64,000 nt of DNA from Chloroflexota bacterium (GTDB lineage: Bacteria > Chloroflexota > UBA6077 > JACCZL01): assembly GCA_020845495.1 (NCBI GenBank), contig JADLFM010000128.1, positions 1 to 64,000 on the forward strand. The letters are read 5' to 3'. Every line of letters starts with the position of its first letter. The stretch's first letter is position 1. Below are positions 45,075 through 55,420 of this stretch, one piece after another. A program made the translations under genes and the position numbers. Below the pieces are notes generated by a model, which worked only from the letters and a program-made list of their open reading frames with translations, did no database searches and had not been told where the DNA came from.

Positions 45075-45261
45075 GCTGCCTCCCCGAGCTCCGCTGTCAG
45101 CGACCAGCCGCCAGCTCCCGTCGGGCGTGTGTAGGTATGAAAGGTCGTCGACCGGTGCGACGCGGACCTGCGGGTCAGAACCCGGTGCAGGCCGTAGATG
45201 GTATGCAATTGTACGTACGCGAACGGATGTCCGGCTCGTCCGAAGTCGGAGACCGTCGATG

Positions 45262-45795
45262 TTATGCGGTCATCGCTCGGTGCAGCCGTTCGAGGCGGCC
45301 ACGTACGCTGTCGTCGATCACGTCGTCCCCGATCTGCGCGATGACGCCGCCCAGGATTGCGGGATCGACGTGGGCCTCTATCGCGATCTGCTTCCCCGTT
45401 CGCTGGCTGAGCCGTGCGGCGATCACCGTCCTCTCTCGCTCGTCGATTGGCACGGCGGTCGTGACCTGGGCGATCTCGATGCCGTGGAACTCATTGACGA
45501 GGCGATGGAAGACGGCGGTAATCTCGGGCACCAGCCCCAGCCGCTCGCGATGCGCCAGGATCACCAGAAAGTTCTGCACCTGGGCCGGTACCTGGGGGAG
45601 GAGTTCATCCAGGACGGCGCACTTCTTGTCTACCGGCACCACCGGGCTGGTCAGAAACGACTCGACCGACTGGTTGGCATAGATCGAGGACGCCCGGTCG
45701 AGAGCCTCGACCCAGGCGTCCAGTTGATCGGCATCGCGCGCCGCCGCGAAGGCCGCTTCGGCAAAGCGGAGCGCATGGATGTTCGTCCGTTGCAC
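45262..45795 (-). CDS. atpH: F1Fo ATP synthase subunit delta
   Basis: A 177-residue peripheral stalk subunit linking F1 to the b subunits. [29 protein letters not shown] begins the helical N-domain, and the C-terminal [66 protein letters not shown] is the conserved family ending. It starts four bases after the atpF stop. Confidence 0.93.
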   Translation of the reverse strand: MQRTNIHALRFAEAAFAAARDADQLDAWVEALDRASSIYANQSVESFLTSPVVPVDKKCAVLDELLPQVPAQVQNFLVILAHRERLGLVPEITAVFHRLVNEFHGIEIAQVTTAVPIDERERTVIAARLSQRTGKQIAIEAHVDPAILGGVIAQIGDDVIDDSVRGRLERLHRAMTA

Positions 45796-45798
45796 CCG

Positions 45799-46323
45799 CT
45801 ACCTCCGCGCATCGGCGACGCCATCGACGACGCCGTCCCTGAGGAAGTCTTCGACCAGCCGTCGATGCGCCTGGTCGTTGAGATTCTGGTTGATGACGCG
45901 CTCGGCCGCCGCGATAGCGAGGCTTGCCACTTCTCGCCGGAGGTCGGCCATCGCGGCTGCCCGCTCCGCCTCGGCCTCCTCGCGTGCTCGCTCGACGATG
46001 CGCTGGGCTTGTTGCTGTGCATCCTGGCGGGCCTGGGACTGGATGCGCTCGGCCGTCTGCGTCGCCTGAGTCAGCATCCCCTGAACCTCCCGCCGGGTCT
46101 CGGCAAGAAGCTGCTCGCGCTCGGCGTCGGCCTGTGCGACCTCGCCTCGCATCCGCTCGGCCTCTTCCAGGCTCTCGCGAATGCGCCTCGACCGCTCGTC
46201 AAGCATGTTGATGACCGGCCGGTAGAAGAACCTGCCGATCAGGAAGATCAGGATCAGGAAGTTAAAGGTGTGCCAGAGGAAATCTGGGAGGTTGAGGCCG
46301 AGAAGCTCGATGATGCTGTTCAT
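45799..46323 (-). CDS. atpF: F1Fo ATP synthase subunit b
   Basis: A 174-residue stator subunit. One membrane helix (about 10-32, LNLPDFLWHTFNFLILIFLIGRFFYRPV) is followed by a long charged coiled coil rich in Glu, Arg and Ala to the C-terminus. The membrane anchor sits in Fo and the coiled coil reaches F1-delta. Spacing to atpE is about 75 bases. Confidence 0.95.
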   Translation of the reverse strand: MNSIIELLGLNLPDFLWHTFNFLILIFLIGRFFYRPVINMLDERSRRIRESLEEAERMRGEVAQADAEREQLLAETRREVQGMLTQATQTAERIQSQARQDAQQQAQRIVERAREEAEAERAAAMADLRREVASLAIAAAERVINQNLNDQAHRRLVEDFLRDGVVDGVADARR

Positions 46324-46398
46324 GCGGTTTCCAGTGTGTCTGCGAGAGCGGCGCCAAAGCCCAGGCCAGCTCGGCCGAGCTCGGCGCCGCTCGCGTGA

Positions 46399-47447
<1,049 letters not shown>

Positions 47448-47451
47448 CCAG

Positions 47452-47682
47452 CTACTTACTCCTCGTGGTGCCGCGGTGTTGGAGGTACTGCAATATCTTG
47501 ACGGTACTGACGGTGGCGGAGATCATGCCGCCAAGTGCAAACACTAACGAAAAGATGAGCCCGGTCCCAAGGCGCCTATCGAGCCAGGATCCCAAAAGAA
47601 AACCCAGCCAGACGGCCACCGCGCAGGTGACGCCGAACTGAGTGACAACGCCGATCGCTTCCCAGGTGCTGATGGTGGACAT
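47452..47682 (-). CDS. atpI: AtpZ/AtpI-like ATP synthase accessory protein
   Basis: A 76-residue two-helix membrane protein that leads the operon. GVVTQFGVTCAVAVWLGFLLGSWLDRRLGTG and FALGGMISATVSTVKILQYL match the AtpZ/AtpI family, thought to help c-ring assembly or Mg2+ supply. The ATG at 47682 was chosen because the helix starts soon after and AGGAG lies upstream; the long frame upstream is not protein-like. Confidence 0.85.
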   Translation of the reverse strand: MSTISTWEAIGVVTQFGVTCAVAVWLGFLLGSWLDRRLGTGLIFSLVFALGGMISATVSTVKILQYLQHRGTTRSK

Positions 47683-47885
47683 AGGCGCCCGCTCCTGGAC
47701 CCTAACCGGCGGCGCAAGTATAGCAGCGTCTGAAGGCGGCAGCAACGGACATGACTCGCTGGCACTCTCCGTTGAGCATGGCGTCCTCCAGAGTGATGTC
47801 GGGCGGGGGACGGAGCGCACCTCGACGTCGAGGGACGTTCTCTCAGAATCGTAGGCGGGCTGGCTCGTCTGGTTCAAGCGGAAAA

Positions 47886-47908
47886 TTCCTGACACACGGG
47901 GTCAGGAA
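47886..47908 (-). terminator. terminator of upp
   Basis: TTCCTGAC (47886-47893) and GTCAGGAA (47901-47908) pair perfectly around seven bases. On minus, TTTTCC follows. It lies about 115 bases past the upp stop, before the atp operon. Confidence 0.6.
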
Positions 47909-48023
47909 AATTGGGTGCGACGGGACATCTGGCCTCGCGCAGGGAGCCTGTCCCGAGATCCGCTGCTTGTCGCGATCTAAGTCCGTCGGCGCGAGCTCGT
48001 CGTGGCGCGGACGACGCCGCGGC

Positions 48024-48656
48024 TCAGGTGGCGAACTGGCGGTCCCCGGCATCGCCCAGGCCCGGCACAATGTAGCCGTGCTCGTTCAATCCCTCATCGA
48101 CCACGCCGACGTGGATCGGCACGTCCGGGTGGGCCGCCTGGAGCGCGTGCACCCCTTCCGGAGCCGCGATCAAGCCCACATACTTGACACGGCGAGGATG
48201 CCCGCGCTTGAGCACCTCGACCGCCGCGATGGCTGAACCGCCGGTCGCAAGCATTGGGTCGAGGACGATCCAGGTGTGCACTTCACGACCGCTCGGTATC
48301 TGTCCGGCGGAAAGTCGGTTGTAGTATTCCACCGGCCGCAGCGTCTCCTCGTCCCGATAGAGCCCGAGGTGCCAGACCTCGGCGGTTGGCAGGAGCGCCA
48401 GGAAGCCATCGACCATCCCAAGGCCGGCCCGGAGGATCGGTACCAGCCCGACGCTGACGCCGGGGACGTAGCCCGTCGTCTCGGTCAAGGGCGTGCACAC
48501 GGCCTGGGCAGACAGCGGAAGGTCGCGGAGCGCCTCGTAGCCGAGCAACAGCGACAGTTCACGGACCAGTTCGCGGAAGCGGGCCGGTCCGGTCTCGACG
48601 TTTCGTAGCTCGCTCACCTTCAGGCGAACGAGCGGGTGCTCGGACGCGAACAGCAT
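48024..48656 (-). CDS. upp: uracil phosphoribosyltransferase
   Basis: A 210-residue enzyme making UMP from uracil and [19 protein letters not shown] is the usual start, and [22 protein letters not shown] and [21 protein letters not shown] (the PRPP-binding loop) are the family blocks. [21 protein letters not shown] and [16 protein letters not shown] end it. The ATG at 48656 gives the normal length; GGGAGC lies ten bases upstream. It is upstream of the atp operon on the same strand, with a terminator between. Confidence 0.96.
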   Translation of the reverse strand: MLFASEHPLVRLKVSELRNVETGPARFRELVRELSLLLGYEALRDLPLSAQAVCTPLTETTGYVPGVSVGLVPILRAGLGMVDGFLALLPTAEVWHLGLYRDEETLRPVEYYNRLSAGQIPSGREVHTWIVLDPMLATGGSAIAAVEVLKRGHPRRVKYVGLIAAPEGVHALQAAHPDVPIHVGVVDEGLNEHGYIVPGLGDAGDRQFAT

Positions 48657-48985
48657 AGCGTGTGAAGCTCCCGAGGGGATCTCGGCGGACCGTCGCCCGG
48701 CCGGCGCCTGCGGTGAGCATACACGCTTGGTGCCCTCGGCTCCGCCCCCTGTCCGGATCCCCGAGGTCTGCTGCCTGACCTGGAGTCGGGCGCTACTGCA
48801 CCCTATCGCCACCTCGCCACTCATCGTGCCGCTCCGGGCGCTCGCCGTTCACGCACAGCGGGCGCCCAGAGCGCATCTGGTCCTTCACGGACCTGGCGTA
48901 TCAAGCATGGCCTCGAATGGGCTGGCCGAGGCGCCCGGCCCGATGCTCCGCCGAGGCGCTCCGTATGGATACTCCGTCACGGCGT
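48657..48985. other. intergenic region upstream of upp
   Basis: These 329 bases hold no gene. A TATGCT near 48715 on minus may be the -10 of upp. Nothing else stands out. Confidence 0.4.
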
Positions 48986-49489
48986 TCAGGCGAGATGCTG
49001 GCGGAGCATCCAGTGTTGCTTCTCGATGCCGCGTAACACGTCGATGAAGACGTCCTCGGTGGCGGCCTCGTCAGCACTCAGGTCCATCGCCGCGCGGAGG
49101 GCCGCCGCGACATGCTCGGTGCGGAGCATGAGCGACTCGACAAGCGCCCACTGATTTCGCTCCTCGAGTGGGAACGGAGGCAAGGTGCTGCGCTCGGCGG
49201 CCGCCTGGAGGGTTCCGTGCGCGACCCCGCCCAGCGTCACCGCTCGTTCGGCAACGACGTCCGTGTACTCGCGGACGTCGTTAGAGAACCGGTCGAAGAG
49301 TTCGTGCAACTGAGTGAAGCTGGGGCCGGCCACGTTCCAGTGGGCCTGGTCGTACGCCGCGGCAAGGTCGGTCAGGTTCGCCAGATTCTGGTTCAAACTC
49401 GCAACGAGCTGACTGCGCAAGCCTTCGTCGAGCCCGAGAATGTTGGGGCTAACACTGGGGCTACCGGCGATCTCGGTCGTCGTCGCCAT
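48986..49489 (-). CDS. dps: Dps-family DNA-binding ferritin-like protein
   Basis: A 167-residue Dps. The ferroxidase motif is AYDQAHWNVAGPSFTQLHELFDRFSNDVREYTDVVAERAVTLGG, with the His, Asp and Glu ligands in place. It oxidises iron(II) with peroxide and coats DNA in starvation. The N-terminal tail is short and lacks a Lys cluster, so DNA binding may be weak. The ATG at 49489 lies six bases from GGAGG and is preferred over the adjacent one at 49492. Confidence 0.92.
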   Translation of the reverse strand: MATTTEIAGSPSVSPNILGLDEGLRSQLVASLNQNLANLTDLAAAYDQAHWNVAGPSFTQLHELFDRFSNDVREYTDVVAERAVTLGGVAHGTLQAAAERSTLPPFPLEERNQWALVESLMLRTEHVAAALRAAMDLSADEAATEDVFIDVLRGIEKQHWMLRQHLA

Positions 49490-49754
49490 CATGCTCCTCC
49501 CGTCTGAAGGGTGACCGCCGCTCGACGTTCCGCGGCGTGCCACGCTGAGTTGTCCGGTGGGTCGCGTGGTTCCGGCGTCGGCGGTGCCGGGGTGAGGTGA
49601 CGGTCAGGCACGACCGTCGACCAGGAACGTCGCACGCGGCGACCGGCCCATCTTCCTCACCTCCATCATGCTGCGTGCAGGTTGTGCAGACGGTCACGGA
49701 GCATCAACGCCGCGTCAACGGCCCGTGTCAGGAGCTACACGCCAGCCTTGCGAC

Positions 49755-49792
49755 GGGGCGATCTACTCGGGGCGATCTACTCGGGGCGATCT
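49755..49792 (+). repeat. 14-bp tandem repeat, 2.7 copies
   Basis: GGGGCGATCTACTC occurs twice in full and once for ten bases in the region after dps. No function is apparent. Confidence 0.85.
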
Positions 49793-49855
49793 GCCGGCCG
49801 AGAGCGAGCGCCACCGGGTCGGGTATCGACTGCCGGACGACGACCGCCTACAAGC

Positions 49856-50101
49856 CTACGCCGCGCCGCCGGCCCACCAGGATGGCGGGTCGCTCGCCGG
49901 GAAGGAGTCCATGGATGCCTTGTCGACGATGTCCGGCTCGGGATTCTGCCGCGGCTCTTGGGCTCGGCTGCCCCCACGTGCTGGTGATGCGCGGACATCA
50001 GTTGCCGTGGCAGGGCGAAACTGCTCGTCCGGCCTGGCATTGCTGTGCCTCTTCGGCTTCCGTGCCGCGCTGCTCGAATTCCTCGCACTCGCTGCTGCCA
50101 T
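49856..50101 (-). CDS. small protein with SFPASDPPSW motif, possibly frame-disrupted
   Basis: The frame ends NPEPDIVDKASMDSFPASDPPSWWAGGAA. The D-x-A-S-x-x-S-F-P-A-S-D-P-P-x-W motif is one I recall from many short bacterial proteins of unknown function. No good start lies in this frame. An ATG in another frame (MSAHHQHVGAAEPKS, near 50000) would make a better N-terminus, so a single-base shift may separate the two, or the frame may just begin at an unusual codon. The ends given are the longest open frame. Confidence 0.4.
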   Translation of the reverse strand: MAAASARNSSSAARKPKRHSNARPDEQFRPATATDVRASPARGGSRAQEPRQNPEPDIVDKASMDSFPASDPPSWWAGGAA

Positions 50102-50113
50102 CGCTACACCCCC

Positions 50114-50137
50114 CAGGGTGCTTGGACGGGCACCCTG
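50114..50137. terminator. hairpin of uncertain role
   Basis: CAGGGTGC (50114-50121) and GCACCCTG (50130-50137) form an 8-bp stem with an eight-base loop, about 320 bases past the secreted-protein gene on minus. No T-run. Confidence 0.3.
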
Positions 50138-50458
50138 ACCTGGCGTTCACCTCATCATGTGACAGAACTCACTGCACAAGCTCTGCCACGGGCCGGTGGC
50201 GGTGGAGGTGGCGTGGCAACAGCCTGTCCTCCCTCGGCCGTGCGCCACTCGTGTCGCACCACGGTATCGCGAGATCTCACCACACGTGGGCAAACGAAGC
50301 CGGCCAGCCGTACAGATCGGAGAGAGGCGCAGGTCACCGAGCCGGTTCAGGTGCTCGGGTAAGGGGCGACCCTTCTGAGACGCCAGGAGCGAACGTATCG
50401 GGTGGGGCCGTGCGTAGCGGAGGCCAACGAGGCAGCCTCCGCCGTGCACTCCCCGCGG

Positions 50459-51163
50459 TTACTCGGCGGCGACCTCCGCTGAAGCCCCAACGTCGAAGAT
50501 GTAGGACAGGCACATCGCCTGTGCGTGGATATCGGTGGACTCGTCGTCGCTGCGCAGGACGAACGTGCGCTCGTTGTCCGGAGCCGCGAGCCACTCCTTG
50601 ACCTGGGGGGTCACGTCCCAGGCGCCGGAACTGGCGGTCGTAGCGCCCTCGACGCCGGCGATCGCAGCCGGGCGTGTCGGGACGATCGAGTCCGTTTTCC
50701 CATTCCAGGCGTCCGTGGGGACGCCCAGACCGGTGTTACAGGTCGGCAAAATGCCGTACTCGGACTCGCCCTCCGGCGAGCGGTGGGTGGTGCTCGCCTC
50801 GGTATAGCCAAGGACGACGCGCGAAATGGCGTTCGGATCCTTGACGCTCCGCAACGGCGTCAGATTGACGGTCAGGACCGTCTGCATCACATGCTTCTCG
50901 CCGGTCTCGCTGTTGTTCTCGTAGCCCACGACCCAGAGGTCTGGCAGTGAGCGGACGTCGCGGCCATCGAAGCCACGACAGCTCGCACCGAGCGTTGAGA
51001 GCTCCGTGCCACAGCGGCTCTGTCCAGCCGTCGCGACCCGGACGGTAGGAAGGGCGACGGATTGCGCCTCGCTGCTTTGCGGGCTCGCAAAAGCGGCGCC
51101 GGATTGGATGCAAAGACCGAGAGTTAGAGCCACAGTCGCGCGGAGGAACGGGACACGTCGCAT
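50459..51163 (-). CDS. secreted protein of unknown function
   Basis: A 234-residue exported protein. The first 27 residues (MRRVPFLRATVALTLGLCIQSGAAFAS) are a signal peptide. The mature part contains four Cys, enough for two disulfides. VLTVNLTPLRSVKDPNAISRVVLGYTEAS, WDVTPQVKEWLAAPDNERTFVLRSDDES and LSYIFDV resemble the DNRLRE-type beta-sandwich, seen in cell-surface and carbohydrate-binding proteins, but this is only a loose match. GAGG lies ten bases upstream of the ATG. It is alone, 124 bases after the response-regulator stop on the same strand. Confidence 0.6.
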   Translation of the reverse strand: MRRVPFLRATVALTLGLCIQSGAAFASPQSSEAQSVALPTVRVATAGQSRCGTELSTLGASCRGFDGRDVRSLPDLWVVGYENNSETGEKHVMQTVLTVNLTPLRSVKDPNAISRVVLGYTEASTTHRSPEGESEYGILPTCNTGLGVPTDAWNGKTDSIVPTRPAAIAGVEGATTASSGAWDVTPQVKEWLAAPDNERTFVLRSDDESTDIHAQAMCLSYIFDVGASAEVAAE

Positions 51164-51287
51164 GGATATGCTGCCTCGCCGTAGTGCTACGGCGAGTCTA
51201 GGCGGCGCCGCGCGCGGCGGTCAAGCTGGGCAGGCGCCGCACCCGGCGGCCAAGCCGGACGGGAGGACTGGGATGCGCGATCCCATC

Positions 51288-52016
51288 TCAGGCGGGTGCG
51301 GCGGGCTGCTGAGGCTCGGACGTCCGCTCGTGGGGCCGGATGAAGCGGTAGCCCCGGCCACGCTCGGTCTGAATGTAGCGGGGGCCGCCAGGGCGCTCCA
51401 GTTTGGCGCGCAGCCGGCTGATGAAGACCCGAAGGTAGTGTTCGGTCGCGCCATAGTCGGCGCCCCAGACCCGTTCGAGAAGCGCCTGATGCGGCATGAG
51501 CCGGTTGGCGTTGCGCACCAGGTGATAGAGCAGCTTGTACTCGACAGGCGTCAATTCGACCGGCTCGCCCCGAACCGTGACCTGCTGACTCTCGAAGTTC
51601 ACGGTCAACTCGCCGGCCGTGACGTCTGGGAGCGCGCGGGTGGGCGGTGGCAGTTCGGCTCGGCGGAGCACCGCCTTGATGTGAGCCATCAGTGCGATCC
51701 GGCTAAACGGTTTGACCAGGTAGTCGTCTGCACCAAGCTCCAGCCCCCGCACGTGATCCATCTCGTCGGCTGCCGCCGTCAGCATCACGACCGGCACGTC
51801 CGAGACCTGCCGAATCTTCCGAAGCACTTCGAAGCCGCTCATGCCTGGCAGACCGACGTCGAGCACGATCACATCCGGGTGGTGCTCGTAGAACAGATCC
51901 AGACCCTCTTCGCCGTCGTGGGCTGCCAGCACGGTGGCATCCTGCCACTGGAACTGGAAGCCGACGGTCAGGGCGTCGAGCAGGCGCTGTTCGTCGTCCA
52001 CGACCAGGATCTTCAC
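51288..52016 (-). CDS. OmpR/KdpE-like response regulator
   Basis: A 242-residue response regulator. The receiver has VVDDE and Asp53 in VIVLDVGLPG, with MLTAAADEMDHVRGLELGADDYLVKPFSR. The output winged helix has ELTPVEYKLLYHLVRNANRLMPHQALLERVWGADYGATEHYLRVFISRLRAKLE, which reads like KdpE. Its start overlaps the histidine kinase stop by four bases (ATGA), so this is the kinase partner. Confidence 0.92.
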   Translation of the reverse strand: MKILVVDDEQRLLDALTVGFQFQWQDATVLAAHDGEEGLDLFYEHHPDVIVLDVGLPGMSGFEVLRKIRQVSDVPVVMLTAAADEMDHVRGLELGADDYLVKPFSRIALMAHIKAVLRRAELPPPTRALPDVTAGELTVNFESQQVTVRGEPVELTPVEYKLLYHLVRNANRLMPHQALLERVWGADYGATEHYLRVFISRLRAKLERPGGPRYIQTERGRGYRFIRPHERTSEPQQPAAPA

Positions 52017-54238
52017 GCCTTCGCCTCCGAACGGCCCGCGAGCGGGAGGGCGACGTGAAATGTCGCTCCCTGGCCCGCTCGATCCTCCAACCAGATTCGG
52101 CCGCCATGGAGTTCGACCATCGCCTTCGCGATCGGCAGCCCCAGCCCGCTGCCCTGGCTCCGGCGGGCCGCGTCGGACTTCGGACGGTAGAATCGCTCGA
52201 AGATACGCTGCCGATCGGCGTTCGCGATGCCCGGGCCGTCATCGGCGACCGTAAACACGGCCTCGCTGCGCCGCCGGGCGAGCGCCAGACGGATCGTACC
52301 GCCGTCTCGGCCATACCTGTGAGCGTTGACGAGCAGGTTGAGGAGGGCACGCTCGAGCCGCTCGACATCGACGGGTGCTACGAGCGGGCGTGGGGGCAGC
52401 GCGAGCACGACCCGCTGCCCGCGCTGCTGTGCGAGCGGCTCGATGGTGGCGCCTAGCCGCTCTGCCAGCGCCCGCAGATCGGTGTGGGCGCAGCGGAGAC
52501 GCAGACGGCCGGCCCGGAGCCGCGTCAGGTCTAGCAAGTCGTCGACGAGCGTCGCCATCCGCTCCGACTCGTGGTGGATGTTGACGAGCAGGCGGTGGAG
52601 CGGCTCGGCCAGGTCGGCCGGCTTGTGTTCCAGCACCACCTCGACCGACGCCTTGATCGTGGCAATCGGAGTTCGTAGGTCGTGGGAGGCGTTGGCGAAG
52701 AACTCCTCCTTCTGGCGATCGAGCTCGCGGCGAGCGGTGATGTCGCGCAGGGTCAACACCGCGCCAATCCGAACTCCGTCGTCGGACAGGACCGGCGTCG
52801 CGCTCCCCTCCGCCAGGACGGTGGTGCCGTCCGGTCGTTGAATCTGAAGCTCTACCTCGTCGACCCGCTCGCCGTGGAGAGCGGCGCGGGCCAGGGGAAG
52901 CTCCTCGGGGCTGGAAACGCCCGGGTGGAGTGGAACGCTGTAGCTGACGCCGTCCCGGTCCGTGACCGTCGTTCGCCCGGTCTGTCCGAAATACCTGCGA
53001 GCGGACGCGTTCGCGAAGGTGATACGTCCGTGCTGATCGGCGATGACGACGCCGTCCGCGATCTGCCCCAGGATTGCCGCGCGCTCGGCGGCTAGCCGTT
53101 CTGCGTGCGCCCGCGCCTGCCGTTCGGCACCGTAGAGCCGCGCCCGCTCGAGCGCCTGGGCGCACTCCTCCGCGAGCGTCAGCGCGAAGGCCCGGTCGTC
53201 GTCGTCCACGAGCCGCCCGCGTGGGAATCGAAACCCCAGCGCCCCGATGGACCGATCGCCTGCTAGCAGCGGGAGGCCGGCCATCATGCCAAACGCTTCC
53301 GCCGCCTGAACTGACGCCAGGGTAGGGTACCGATTGACTACCTCTGGCTCGTCGACCCAGACGGCCTCACCGGAGCGGAATACCTCGGCCAGGGGCACCG
53401 GCGCGGCGATGGGAAGGCGCCGCCAGTGGTCCCAGGACGCCTGGGCGCGGCCCGAGGAGTGGATGAGCTCAAGGGCCGCGCCGTCGTCGCTCGAGACGGC
53501 GATTGCTCCTGCCTGAGCGCCCAGCGCGGCGACAGCTTGGTCGAGGACGACCTCAGCGATCTGATCGCGGGTGAGCGCCAGCGCCAGCGCGGCGGTGACC
53601 GCTTGCAGATGCGCCATCCGATCGGCCGCGCGCTCGGCAGCGGCCCGCGCTGCCTGTTCGGCCGCGCAGAGGCGTGCGTTGTCGAGCGCGCCTGCGCACT
53701 GGTGCGCCAGGGCTTCGGCGAGGGTCACGTCCTCCTGTGCGTAGGCGCTCGACCGCACCAGGGTCAATGCGCCAAGGGTACGCGTCCCCATCGCGAGCGG
53801 TACGACGAGCATGGCTCGCCTGCCCAGCCGGTCGAGGAGCCGGGCGTGCTCCGCGGTCTGGGCCAGGGCTGGTATGAGCGCCCGTCCGTCAGCCAGCGTC
53901 GGTCGGCCGGCTCGAAGGGTCTGCCAGAGCGGGTGTGGTCGCGCAGGATCGGGCGGAAACGTCTCGATGAGTTGCTGAACGTCGGCCTCGTAGCGCGGGT
54001 CTACGTGCGCCGCCGCGACCCGCCGTACCCGCCCCGCCGTGTCGACGAGATCGATGGCACACCAGTCCGCCAGACTGGCCGTGGCGAGGCGCGCAATGCG
54101 GTGCAGTGCCGTCTCGACGTCGAGCGAGGAACCCAGGATCGCACCGGCATCGACCAGCAAGGCAAGGACTGGTTCGACGTGCCGCGCTTCCACGTCGGCA
54201 GCGCTCACCTGTTGGTCTCGCTCGACTGACAGGTCCAT
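52013..54238 (-). CDS. GAF-GAF-PAS histidine kinase
   Basis: A 741-residue soluble sensor kinase. Two GAF domains (about 40-190 and 215-390) come first. A PAS domain (about 405-510, with ILGQIADGVVIADQHGRITFANASA) is next. The phosphoacceptor His519 is in ASHDLRTPIATIK, and the ATPase core has the N-box LLNLLVNAHRYG, DDGPGIA and GSGLGLPIA. No membrane helix is seen. GAF/PAS inputs suggest small ligand, redox or gas sensing, but no ligand is visible. The start at 54238 (GGGGA nine bases upstream) is chosen over 54373, which would add a Gly/Ser-rich tail. It controls the coupled regulator. Confidence 0.9.
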   Translation of the reverse strand: MDLSVERDQQVSAADVEARHVEPVLALLVDAGAILGSSLDVETALHRIARLATASLADWCAIDLVDTAGRVRRVAAAHVDPRYEADVQQLIETFPPDPARPHPLWQTLRAGRPTLADGRALIPALAQTAEHARLLDRLGRRAMLVVPLAMGTRTLGALTLVRSSAYAQEDVTLAEALAHQCAGALDNARLCAAEQAARAAAERAADRMAHLQAVTAALALALTRDQIAEVVLDQAVAALGAQAGAIAVSSDDGAALELIHSSGRAQASWDHWRRLPIAAPVPLAEVFRSGEAVWVDEPEVVNRYPTLASVQAAEAFGMMAGLPLLAGDRSIGALGFRFPRGRLVDDDDRAFALTLAEECAQALERARLYGAERQARAHAERLAAERAAILGQIADGVVIADQHGRITFANASARRYFGQTGRTTVTDRDGVSYSVPLHPGVSSPEELPLARAALHGERVDEVELQIQRPDGTTVLAEGSATPVLSDDGVRIGAVLTLRDITARRELDRQKEEFFANASHDLRTPIATIKASVEVVLEHKPADLAEPLHRLLVNIHHESERMATLVDDLLDLTRLRAGRLRLRCAHTDLRALAERLGATIEPLAQQRGQRVVLALPPRPLVAPVDVERLERALLNLLVNAHRYGRDGGTIRLALARRRSEAVFTVADDGPGIANADRQRIFERFYRPKSDAARRSQGSGLGLPIAKAMVELHGGRIWLEDRAGQGATFHVALPLAGRSEAKA

Positions 54239-54550
54239 AGTGCCGCGTCCCCGCTGAAGTCCTGTCGTCTCATCCGGCCATCTCGTTCCGTTGCTGCCGC
54301 TGCTGTGGTCTTCGTCCTGGCCGCCCTTTCCCTGACCGCCCGCATCCGAAGGGGCGGTGCTCGCCGCGGACATGTCAATGCTAGCACCTTCACCTCCGCC
54401 ATCAGGGTAGCCGCTATCTCCGTCTCGCCGACACTGGGCCGCGATTTGCCCACGCTACGGCATCGACGAGCGGCGTCGCTACGCGGTGCGATCGGCCAAG
54501 AGTCGGAGAATGGTCAATGCGGGCGATGGCGGTGCGGCGCCTGTCCGCGT
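54239..54550. other. spacer between kinase and universal stress genes
   Basis: These 312 bases could hold part of a longer kinase N-terminus (alternative start at 54373). No other gene or hairpin is clear. Confidence 0.4.
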
Positions 54551-55420
54551 TCAGGTCGCCAGAGCCGACGAGGGCGGCGATCCACCTGGTGGAGCGGAGG
54601 ACGTTGGCGGCACGAGGAGGATCGGCGTACCTGTCGAGTGCAGGCTCCGGCCCGCGACGCCGCCCAGCTCTGACGACGCGCGCCCGCCGCGTCCACGTGT
54701 CGTCATGGCGATGATGCTCGCGCGCTGCGTGCGGCTGACAGCGGCGATCATCGTCGGCGCGTCGCCTGCCACCGCGAAGGCCGTGACCCGTCGAGCAGGC
54801 GCGGACAACGTCAGTGCAAGCGCCTCGACATAGCGCCGCGCGGAGGCGAGGTTCACCTCACCGCTCTGATGGGTACCGTCGAGCGCAGCAGCTCGAGGTG
54901 TGACGACACGAAGCACGAAGAGCTCACCTCCGAGCGCGTCCGCTACCGCGCAGGCCGGCCGCAACGCTTGCTCGGCGAGGTCCGAGCCGTCGAGCGCGAC
55001 CAGGATGCGGCAGCCTGCTCGGTCAGATGGAAATGGAGCGGCGCCGGTCGGCACCACGACGGTCGGCGCTGACGTTTCCTCAACGACCCTTTGCGCGAGG
55101 GTAGCGTCTCGTCCGTGACTCGTCCAGCTTTCGGCGGCCATGACGACGAGAGCCGCGCGCCTGAGCTGGATGGCGCAAAGCATGGCGTTCGCTACGTCTC
55201 CAGACACCCCACCTCGGTCGGCTGCGATGAACTGGACGCTTGTCCCCGCGACTGAGCTGGCGCGCCCATCGCTCGTGCGATCCGGATACCCCGCATCTGG
55301 AGTGAGTGCCAGCACCTCCAGAGGTGCGGACGCTGCGCCAGCGAGCGCCGTTGCATACGCAAGTGCGCGCTCTGCCATCCAAGAGCCATCGAATGGAACC
55401 AGTACTGTCTCGAGTTTCAC
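54551..55420 (-). CDS. tandem universal stress protein
   Basis: A 289-residue protein with two UspA domains (about 1-135 and 140-275). The first begins KLETVLVPFDGSWMAERALAYATALA and the second RILVALDGSDLAEQALRPACAVADALG. The ATP-type loop is seen in domain 2 (TTRGRGGRASSELGGVAGRSL, G-x2-G-x9-GS-like) but is degenerate in domain 1. Such proteins respond to starvation, oxidative and respiratory stress. It precedes the GAF kinase and KdpE-like regulator on the same strand. That resembles the USP and kinase parts of KdpD split into two proteins. Confidence 0.88.
   Translation of the reverse strand: MKLETVLVPFDGSWMAERALAYATALAGAASAPLEVLALTPDAGYPDRTSDGRASSVAGTSVQFIAADRGGVSGDVANAMLCAIQLRRAALVVMAAESWTSHGRDATLAQRVVEETSAPTVVVPTGAAPFPSDRAGCRILVALDGSDLAEQALRPACAVADALGGELFVLRVVTPRAAALDGTHQSGEVNLASARRYVEALALTLSAPARRVTAFAVAGDAPTMIAAVSRTQRASIIAMTTRGRGGRASSELGGVAGRSLHSTGTPILLVPPTSSAPPGGSPPSSALAT

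Larger units (their letters stand above)
49490..50458. other. long intergenic region between dps and the secreted-protein gene
   Basis: Nearly 970 bases with low-quality reading frames. It contains a 14-bp tandem repeat, a short SFPASDPP-type frame and a hairpin, all listed separately. The dps promoter must be at the left end but is not obvious. Confidence 0.45.

Noticed and set aside
45073..46398. 441-codon plus-strand frame opposite atpH/atpF
   Set aside because: Antisense shadow, no motif.
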